Shown here piece after piece: positions 57,150-64,000 of a stretch of 64,000 nt of DNA. Position 1 is the stretch's first letter, and the number at the start of each line of letters is the position of its first letter. The notes beneath the pieces were generated by a model. That model did not search any database and had not been told where the DNA came from. It worked only from the letters and a program-made list of their open reading frames with translations. Position numbers and translations under genes: made by a program. The stretch lies in assembly GCF_009496155.1 (NCBI RefSeq), contig NZ_WIJP01000010.1:44697-108696 (forward strand), written 5' to 3'. This stretch comes from Streptococcus mitis. Lineage in GTDB: Bacteria; Bacillota; Bacilli; Lactobacillales; Streptococcaceae.

Positions 57150-57343
57150 CTCAATGTTTTCATGCTATTGTTGGTTTCGACTTGTAGATCTACAAGTTGA
57201 ATTGAACTCGGGCTAAAGTTCGTTAGCCCATTTGAGCTGGAACGGGATGCTGTGTGAAAAAGATAAACTTCCTTGTATTCATCGAATACTGCGTCAGTTT
57301 CCTATTCTCACCTTGCATCCTTACCGTTCCTAGCATCATGATT

Positions 57344-57814
57344 TTACCAACGGAAGTGTGCGAATGCACGGTTAGCTTCAGCCATACGGTGAGTGTCTTC
57401 ACGTTTCTTAACAGCTGCACCAGTGTTGTTAGCAGCATCCAAGATTTCTTTTGCAAGACGGTCTTGCATTGTGTGTTCACCACGAAGACGAGCGATTGTT
57501 ACCAACCAACGAAGTCCAAGTGTTGTACGACGTTCTGGACGAACTTCAACTGGGACTTGGTAGTTAGAACCACCAACACGACGTGCACGTACTTCAAGTA
57601 CAGGCATGATGTTTTCCATAGCTGTTTCAAATACTTCAAGTGCATCGTTACCAGTAGCTTCTTTGATTTGCTCAAAGGCACCGTAAACGATTGAAGCAGC
57701 TGTACCACGTTTACCATCAAGCATAACGCGGTTGATAAGACGAGTAACTAGTTGTGAATTGTAAAGCGGATCTGGCAATACGTCACGTTTTGGAGCTCTA
57801 TTTTTACGACTCAT
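57344..57814 (-). CDS. rpsG: 30S ribosomal protein S7
   Basis: 156 aa, [20 protein letters not shown] ... AFAHFRW. Primary 16S-binding protein that organises the 30S head. 20 bases after rpsL. Confidence 0.97.
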
Positions 57815-57833
57815 TTCTCTTTATCCCCTTTCC

Positions 57834-58247
57834 TTATGCTTTTGGACGTTTAGTACCGTATTTAGAACGGCCTTGTTTACGATCGTTAACACCTGCAGTA
57901 TCAAGTGCACCACGGACGATATGGTAACGTACCCCTGGAAGGTCTTTTACACGTCCACCGCGAAGAAGCACCACGCTGTGCTCTTGCAAGTTGTGTCCGA
58001 TACCTGGAATGTAGGCAGTAACTTCGATAAGGTTGCTCAAACGTACACGAGCGAATTTACGAAGGGCTGAGTTAGGTTTTTTAGGTGTCATTGTTCCAAC
58101 ACGAGTTGCAACACCACGTTTTTGTGGTGAAGAAACATTTGTTTGAACCTTTTTATGACTGTTGTAACCAACGTTCAAAGCTGGTGATTTAGATTTTTCT
58201 ACTTTTGATTTACGCGGTTTGCGAACCAATTGGTTAATTGTAGGCAT
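57834..58247 (-). CDS. rpsL: 30S ribosomal protein S12
   Basis: 137 aa, [14 protein letters not shown] start and [21 protein letters not shown]. Decoding-site protein. The streptomycin-relevant segment reads [15 protein letters not shown] with wild-type Lys in TPKKPNS, so no classic high-level resistance change is seen. Confidence 0.97.
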   Translation of the reverse strand: MPTINQLVRKPRKSKVEKSKSPALNVGYNSHKKVQTNVSSPQKRGVATRVGTMTPKKPNSALRKFARVRLSNLIEVTAYIPGIGHNLQEHSVVLLRGGRVKDLPGVRYHIVRGALDTAGVNDRKQGRSKYGTKRPKA

Positions 58248-58278
58248 CTACATTCTCCTGTGTTTTTTTATTTTTGGT

Positions 58279-58306
58279 GATGATACACTTGGTGACAGCT
58301 ATCATC
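58279..58306 (-). other. Hairpin in the rpsL leader
   Basis: GATGATA / TATCATC 7-bp stem in the 5' leader, ~35-60 bases before the ATG. Possibly autogenous regulation; not identified with a known ribosomal leader. Confidence 0.35.
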
Positions 58307-58383
58307 TGTGTGTACTTTTGCAACATTTGTCAGCACGTCCCTGTACACTCTTGAGAGACCAAAAGTAAAAAGTACCGTCTATT

Positions 58384-58413
58384 ATTGTAACAAAATTTTC
58401 CCTTGGTTGTCAA
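58384..58413 (-). promoter_or_regulatory. rpsL promoter
   Basis: Minus strand TTGACA (58413-58408), 18 bases, TACAAT (58389-58384). Leader of ~130 nt. Confidence 0.75.
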
Positions 58414-58633
58414 GATATTTTTCTTTTTTATTGTTAATGGTAACTTCTCAAAGTAACTTCCACCATAGCGGAACTTAATCTGAAACGCTTTCAGATGAGG
58501 GGATTTTGTGCGCTCTTTTTTTCGATTCCTTTCGGCTACAAAGCGATGAAATCAAGCATTAGTAAAACCAGTGGAAGTTAGTTTGGGAATTTACCAATTT
58601 CAGCTCTGGTATCCCGCTTCTAAAAGAAAGAAA

Positions 58634-58656
58634 AGGAGGAATCCCCCCTCCTAAAG
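58634..58656 (-). terminator. Terminator of the two-component operon
   Basis: AGGAGG / CCTCCT stem on the minus strand followed by TTTTCTTTC. Confidence 0.65.
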
Positions 58657-58725
58657 TTTGGTATTGTTCCATTCAATCCCATCCCATCGATTTTAGCACA
58701 TAATGTTCAAAAAAATATTATATCA

Positions 58726-60423
<1,698 letters not shown>

Positions 60424-60424
<1 letters not shown>

Positions 60425-61161
60425 TAAGCATTCTCCTTATGACCTTGAAGGTAAATGGTCAAACCAAACAAAACTGCTGAAAAAACAAGTAGATAAACTG
60501 TGGCTGATAGATTGATGCTACCCTCGTTTAAGAAGGTCTTGAGCAACTCCATCAACTGATAAGTTGGTAGACACTTCCCGATTGCTTGCATCCAGTCTGG
60601 AAATAAAGAGACAGGCATCCAGAGTCCGCCTAAAACAGCCAAGCCAAAGTAAAGAAGATTGCCCACGACAGACATCAGCTGACTAGAAGGCAAGAGTGTC
60701 AAGGTCAAGCCAAGCGCTACAAAGGCAATACTTCCTACTATCAGTAAAATTGCAGCCCCAATCCAGTTTCCAAGAGACATATCCACACCTCTTACAAAAT
60801 GCCCAACTGAGAAAACAACCAGAATTGAGACCAAATAATCAGCTATCATACTTGTTATCTTTGATAGATAATATTCTACCATATTTACAGGGCTATGACG
60901 TAATATTTTCTGCCAGTTGTTGATCTTGTCGGTATGTAAAACAACTGGGAATGAAAACATAGCTGTCGACATCATGGAAAAAGCCGTCATGGAGATGAGG
61001 TAGTCGCGCATAAAATTCGCGGGTCCACCTGGTGTTTCCTGGTACATGCCTGAAAAGAATAAATAGAAGGCTGTCGGCATCCCTACGGATAATAGATAAT
61101 AGACTAATTGTCGTTTGGTCAATAGAAATTCTATCTTGTTTAGTGCGATCCATCGTTTCAT
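60424..61161 (-). CDS. ABC-2 type transporter permease
   Basis: 245 aa, six hydrophobic segments, pattern of DrrB/YhgE-like ABC-2 permeases (LRHSPVNMVEYYLSKI, GNLLYFGLAVLGGLWMPVSLFPDWMQAIGKCLPTYQLMELL). ATG at 61161 is nine bases after GGGAG; an earlier ATG touches the RBS. Start overlaps the ATPase stop region. Works with the upstream ATPase, perhaps exporting a lipid or drug. Confidence 0.85.
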
Positions 61162-61162
61162 C

Positions 61163-62047
61163 TTAGTCATCTCCCTTTTGTGTTTCTTCAAAGATTGTAT
61201 CTAGCAAACTACGGTTATTAACTTCGATTTCTTGTATGCTACATCCTGCTTGAACTAACAGTTCCCAAAAAGCATTTGCCTCTAGTGTGACTACTTGCAG
61301 AGCATCTTGTTTTTGTACCCAGTTTTCAACCAAGTTAGACTGCTCAACAATTTCCTTGTATGCCAGAGGAAGAATAAAGTGCTTTTCAATCTCCTCACTG
61401 CGCATGGCTAGAGGTGTTGTATCGCGAATCAACTCTCCCTTATTCAAGACCAAGATTCGGTCCGCTGTATGCTCTACCTCTTCGATGTAATGGGACGAAT
61501 AGAGAATGGTAACTCCCTGCGCTTTTAGATCCTGAATAATTTCCCAAAAACGTTGACGGGTAGAGGTATCCATGGCAGCAGTTGGCTCATCTAAAAAGAC
61601 AAGCTTTGGTCGCCCAATCAAGGTCAAGACAAAAGAAAAGAGACGCTTTTGCCCACCTGACAATTTTTCTGCAAACTGGTCTTTTTGTTGTTTATCAAAC
61701 TGCAATAGTTGATTGATTTCCTGCTCGCTCAAGGGGTTTGGATAGATACGTTGAAAGAAAGCAATCAACTCTTTGACCTTTAATTTCTGAACAATCACAT
61801 TCTCTTGAGGAAGATAGGATCTTGTATAGTCTAACTTAGAGCTCGTCACTGGCAATCCTTGGATAGATATTTGTCCACTGGTGACCAGTTTATCTCCAAG
61901 TAAACAGTCCAAAAGTGTCGTCTTACCAGCACCATTTGGCCCAATCAAAGCGACACATTCACCTTCAGCTACCTCAAAGGAAATATCCTTCAAAACAGCC
62001 TTTCCCTTGATGTTTTTATCTAAGCCTTGTACCTTAATCATGTTCAT
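61163..62047 (-). CDS. ABC transporter ATP-binding protein
   Basis: 294 aa. Walker A GPNGAGKTTLLD, signature LSGGQKRLFSF, Walker B LVFLDEPTAAMD, H-loop SHYIEEVEHTADR, plus a ~70-aa C-terminal extension. DrrA/CcmA-like. Overlaps the small membrane protein gene by 14 bases. Confidence 0.92.
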   Translation of the reverse strand: MNMIKVQGLDKNIKGKAVLKDISFEVAEGECVALIGPNGAGKTTLLDCLLGDKLVTSGQISIQGLPVTSSKLDYTRSYLPQENVIVQKLKVKELIAFFQRIYPNPLSEQEINQLLQFDKQQKDQFAEKLSGGQKRLFSFVLTLIGRPKLVFLDEPTAAMDTSTRQRFWEIIQDLKAQGVTILYSSHYIEEVEHTADRILVLNKGELIRDTTPLAMRSEEIEKHFILPLAYKEIVEQSNLVENWVQKQDALQVVTLEANAFWELLVQAGCSIQEIEVNNRSLLDTIFEETQKGDD

Positions 62048-62228
62048 GATATTCTCCTTCCAGCCACTCCTTTCCCATCGGAAAGGCGATAAAAATCATA
62101 AATCCTAATCCCCAGGCACCACGGATGAATTGGTGAAGGAAGGCTTGATCAAACCAACCTGTAAACATTTCTACCAACCATACCACTAGTGACAGTCCAA
62201 TAAAGAAATAGATGATTGCTTTTTTCAT
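62034..62228 (-). CDS. Small membrane protein in two-component operon
   Basis: 64 aa, two membrane helices (IIYFFIGLSLVVWLVEMF; GAWGLGFMIFIAFPMG) and a His/Glu-rich tail YHEHD. Overlaps both neighbours by a few bases. Perhaps an accessory to the transporter or kinase. No family recognised. Confidence 0.7.
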   Translation of the reverse strand: MKKAIIYFFIGLSLVVWLVEMFTGWFDQAFLHQFIRGAWGLGFMIFIAFPMGKEWLEGEYHEHD

Positions 62229-62416
62229 TCCTCAAACTCCTTTTTCACATCTGAGACTAATTTCAAACCTTCTCTGACAAGCCAAGACATCATCCCAAAG
62301 CCAGCAAATAGCTCCCAAGGAAAATGATAAACTCCTTCATCTAATCCTGAAAACATGAGATAAGTCATGACTCCTGCTGCTACTAAACTCATTGCGACAA
62401 TTACTTTATGTTTCAT
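62225..62416 (-). CDS. Small membrane protein, first gene of two-component operon
   Basis: 63 aa, MKHKVIVAMSLVAAGVMTYL ... two membrane segments, then a charged tail KLVSDVKKEFEE. ATG at 62416 follows GGAGGAAGG. The longer in-frame start lies above the RBS. Similar in plan to the next gene, perhaps an old duplication. Confidence 0.72.
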   Translation of the reverse strand: MKHKVIVAMSLVAAGVMTYLMFSGLDEGVYHFPWELFAGFGMMSWLVREGLKLVSDVKKEFEE

Positions 62417-62442
62417 TTTTCCTTCCTCCATTTGATACATCT

Positions 62443-62508
62443 ATTATAATTCTTTGAAGCTACTGCCACTAGAAGCTTCTGTCATAAGGAGATATGACAA
62501 ATGTCATA
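62443..62508 (-). promoter_or_regulatory. Promoter and palindromic operator of the two-component operon
   Basis: TATAAT on the minus strand (62448-62443) without a recognisable -35. Upstream: TATGACA (62493-62499) and TGTCATA (62502-62508) form a perfect inverted repeat with AA in the centre, and a third half-site TGTCATA lies at 62480-62486. The centre is ~64 bases before the expected start, a typical response-regulator position. Confidence 0.6.
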
Positions 62509-62917
62509 AAAGGTTCTGTTTAAAAGAATCAAGAAACATTACACAACAAAACACTAATAGATAAGAATCTATATTCATTTCCTTCAAAGTGATATGAAAT
62601 CCAATTCATACTATAACGTAAAATAATACTCATTTAAAAACTCAAGAATTGAAATTTTTATCCTATAAGCACATATATTATACGTTGTGCCAAAAGATTT
62701 TTTATTGCTTTCTTAAAAATTAGTAAGATTTATAAAAACTCTTTCATTTCAATGTGTATACCTACACAACAGTAGTTATTAAAAAGCCTAGCAACAAAAA
62801 ATACTATAATTTTAATTGACTATCATTTTATAACATGAATTACTTTTACCCAAAAAAGATAGAAGCAAACTGATTCTCCCTTAAGATAAATAATATGGCT
62901 CTAAACATAAAAAAAAG

Positions 62918-63040
62918 AGGCTCTATAATATTTGTAGTGGGTAAATCCCCTATGGATATTATGGAGCCTATTTTGTTGTAGAAAAAAGAAAGGACGAAAT
63001 TTGTCCTTTCTAGAGCTTAACTTTTCTTCAACCCACTACA
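62918..63040. repeat. Inverted-repeat segment, possible insertion sequence remnant
   Basis: GGCTCTATAATAT and ATATTATGGAGCC are inverted; GTAGTGGG recurs inverted as CCCACTAC at the far side; a terminator-like AGAAAGGAC / GTCCTTTCT hairpin (62987-63011) lies inside. The ends recall ISL3-family (IS1167-like) termini, but no transposase remains. Confidence 0.4.
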
Positions 63041-63049
63041 GTTGACAAA

Positions 63050-63075
63050 GAAGAAAAAAAGATACCTCAAGTATC
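63050..63075 (-). terminator. Terminator of the rRNA-tRNA operon
   Basis: GATAC / GTATC stem on the minus strand followed by seven Ts, 12 bases after tRNA-Pro. Confidence 0.7.
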
Positions 63076-63086
63076 CAGATAATTAA

Positions 63087-63160
63087 TCGGGAAGACAGGA
63101 TTCGAACCTGCGACACCTTGGTCCCAAACCAAGTACTCTACCAAGCTGAGCTACTTCCCG
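63087..63160 (-). tRNA. tRNA-Pro (anticodon TGG)
   Basis: 74 nt cloverleaf; acceptor CGGGAAG/CTTCCCG, anticodon loop TTTGGGA, TPsiC loop GGTTCGAATCC. Last of nine tRNA genes behind the 5S gene. Confidence 0.96.
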
Positions 63161-63175
63161 AGTTAAAAAGAAAAA

Positions 63176-63249
63176 TGCACCCTAGAGGAGTCGAACCTCT
63201 AACCGCCTGATTCGTAGTCAGGTACTCTATCCAGTTGAGCTAAGGGTGC
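63176..63249 (-). tRNA. tRNA-Arg (anticodon ACG)
   Basis: 74 nt; acceptor GCACCCT/AGGGTGC, anticodon loop CTACGAA, expected to be A-to-I edited. Confidence 0.96.
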
Positions 63250-63260
63250 TCATTATATTA

Positions 63261-63346
63261 TGCCGAGGACCGGAATCGAACCGGTACGATCGTTACCAAT
63301 CGCAGGATTTTAAGTCCTGTGCGTCTGCCAGTTCCGCCACCCCGGC
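63261..63346 (-). tRNA. tRNA-Leu (anticodon TAA)
   Basis: 86 nt class II tRNA with long variable arm; acceptor GCCGGGG, anticodon loop CTTAAAA. Confidence 0.95.
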
Positions 63347-63353
63347 CTCTCTA

Positions 63354-63425
63354 AGCGAACGACGGGATTCGAACCCGCGACCCCCACCTTGGCAAGGTGG
63401 TGTTCTACCACTGAACTACGTTCGC
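63354..63425 (-). tRNA. tRNA-Gly (anticodon GCC)
   Basis: 72 nt; acceptor GCGAACG/CGTTCGC, anticodon loop TTGCCAA. Confidence 0.95.
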
Positions 63426-63447
63426 ACTGTTTTCTTCTATCTAAAAA

Positions 63448-63520
63448 TGCCGGCTACATGACTTGAACACGCGACCCTCTGATTACAAATCAGATGCTCT
63501 ACCAACTGAGCTAAGCCGGC
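63448..63520 (-). tRNA. tRNA-Thr (anticodon TGT)
   Basis: 73 nt; acceptor GCCGGCT/AGCCGGC, anticodon loop TTTGTAA. Confidence 0.95.
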
Positions 63521-63538
63521 TCATTTATTATATCTTAA

Positions 63539-63620
63539 TGCGGGTTAAGGGACTTGAACCCCCACGCCGTTAAGCGCCAGATCCTAAATCTGGTGCGTCT
63601 GCCAATTCCGCCAAACCCGC
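63539..63620 (-). tRNA. tRNA-Leu (anticodon TAG)
   Basis: 82 nt class II tRNA; acceptor GCGGGTT, anticodon loop TTTAGGA. Confidence 0.95.
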
Positions 63621-63625
63621 ATATA

Positions 63626-63698
63626 TGACCCGTACTGGGCTCGAACCAGTGACCCATTGATTAAAAGTCAATTGCTCTACCAACTGAGCTAACGAGTC
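63626..63698 (-). tRNA. tRNA-Lys (anticodon TTT)
   Basis: 73 nt; acceptor GACTCGT, anticodon loop CTTTTAA. Confidence 0.95.
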
Positions 63699-63722
63699 TA
63701 AAATAACTTGCGTTATCTTAAA

Positions 63723-63795
63723 CGGTCCCGACGGGAATCGAACCCGCGATCTTCGCCGTGACAGGGCGACGTGATAACCGCTACACTACGGGACC
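63723..63795 (-). tRNA. tRNA-Asp (anticodon GTC)
   Basis: 73 nt; acceptor GGTCCCG, anticodon loop CTGTCAC. Confidence 0.95.
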
Positions 63796-63797
63796 TT

Positions 63798-63870
63798 TGG
63801 GAGTTAACGGGATCGAACCGCTGACCCTCTGCTTGTAAGGCAGATGCTCTCCCAGCTGAGCTAAACTCCC
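63798..63870 (-). tRNA. tRNA-Val (anticodon TAC)
   Basis: 73 nt; acceptor GGGAGTT, anticodon loop CTTACAA. First tRNA after 5S. Confidence 0.95.
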
Positions 63871-63875
63871 TAGAG

Positions 63876-63990
63876 CTAAGCGACTTCCATATCTCACAGG
63901 GGGCAACCCCCAACTACTTCCGGCGTTCTAGGGCTTAACTTCTGTGTTCGGCATGGGTACAGGTGTATCTCCTAGGCTATCGTCACTTAA
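63876..63990 (-). rRNA. rrf: 5S ribosomal RNA
   Basis: About 115 nt, complete. Typical 5S features: CCTGTACCCATGCCGAACAC, GAAGTTAAGC and the closing GTGACGATAG ... AAGTCGC-type ends. It is followed by the nine-tRNA array; the 23S gene should lie just beyond the window. Confidence 0.95.
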
Positions 63991-64000
63991 CTCTGAGTAA

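Larger units (their letters stand above)
58248..58725. other. Intergenic region: rpsL leader plus structured segment
   Basis: 478 bases without a gene. It contains the rpsL leader and promoter, and a segment with long-range pairing (TAACTTCCAC 58454-58463 with GTGGAAGTTA 58571-58580) enclosing the palindrome ATCTGAAACGCTTTCAGAT. The end is the terminator of the two-component operon. Confidence 0.6.
62417..63086. other. Gene-free interval between two-component operon and tRNA array
   Basis: Contains the operon promoter and operator (62443-62508), A+T-rich DNA without features (62510-62900), an inverted-repeat segment (62918-63040) and the terminator of the tRNA array. Confidence 0.65.

Noticed and set aside
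57834-58247. Streptomycin-resistance mutation in rpsL
   Set aside because: The TPKKPNS segment has the wild-type lysine and the second hot spot around VRYHIVRG also appears normal.

Overview
The window is low-GC Gram-positive DNA from a Streptococcus of the mitis group (S. pneumoniae, S. mitis, S. pseudopneumoniae or a close relative). Evidence: pneumococcus-like yidC2, sulA-sulD, manLMN, pepC, pepS, polC and str-operon genes, six BOX repeats between genes, and a streptococcal rrn-distal tRNA array. Most genes lie on the minus strand. That fits a replichore whose leading strand is minus here, with transcription running from the rRNA end (right) toward yidC2 (left).

Layout. 1-8.3 kb: housekeeping genes (yidC2 end, pflA, lysA, purR, then the tight rsgA-rpe-thiN-rmuC-yhaM operon). 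8.4-9.7 kb: an unknown secreted protein with a small membrane partner. 10.3-11.2 kb: rsmA. 11.4-17.3 kb: the accessory core of the window. A lactococcin-972-type bacteriocin operon (peptide, multi-TM membrane protein, ABC ATPase, 102-aa partner) sits beside a second operon encoding a 15-aa double-tryptophan peptide, a 159-aa secreted protein and a 55-aa membrane protein. Next to both is a ComR-like (Rgg/PlcR-type) regulator. Each operon promoter carries the same 18-bp palindrome exactly 21 bp upstream of a TATAAT box. I read this as a ComRS-type quorum-sensing cassette controlling two bacteriocin-like operons. It is the best candidate in the window for an undescribed system.

17.3-29.9 kb: rnmV-tatD, a KimA-type potassium importer, an orphan Ali-type oligopeptide-binding lipoprotein, rpmH, an aminotransferase, usp, a HAD-MazG-like fusion, asparaginase and ccpA. 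29.9-43.9 kb: the folate cluster sulA-sulD, in which sulA has an Arg58-Pro59 duplication of the kind known to cause sulfonamide resistance; a purine permease; adhP; the mannose PTS manLMN under a cre-bearing promoter; pepC; and a probably leaderless pseudouridine synthase. 43.9-50.4 kb: glsB-like, pepS, and an accessory island with two DUF262 proteins (one fused to a DUF1524/HNH-type nuclease domain), a WYL regulator and a small protein that looks like a degenerate DnaA/Hda AAA+ domain. 50.5-58.3 kb: polC, fusA, rpsG, rpsL. 58.7-62.5 kb: a six-gene operon ending in a two-component system and including an ABC-2 transporter. 63.0-64.0 kb: nine tRNA genes and a complete 5S rRNA gene.

Compared with the pneumococcal gene order I remember, the folate-to-rpsL block (about 29.9-58.3 kb) lies between ccpA and the two-component operon instead of in the opposite replichore, which suggests a replication-symmetric rearrangement. 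Regulatory links visible inside the window are CcpA with cre sites at pflA, manL and ccpA itself, and PurR with PurBox-like sites at purR and the purine permease. No sequence search was run; family names are from recognition of motifs and remembered homologues.
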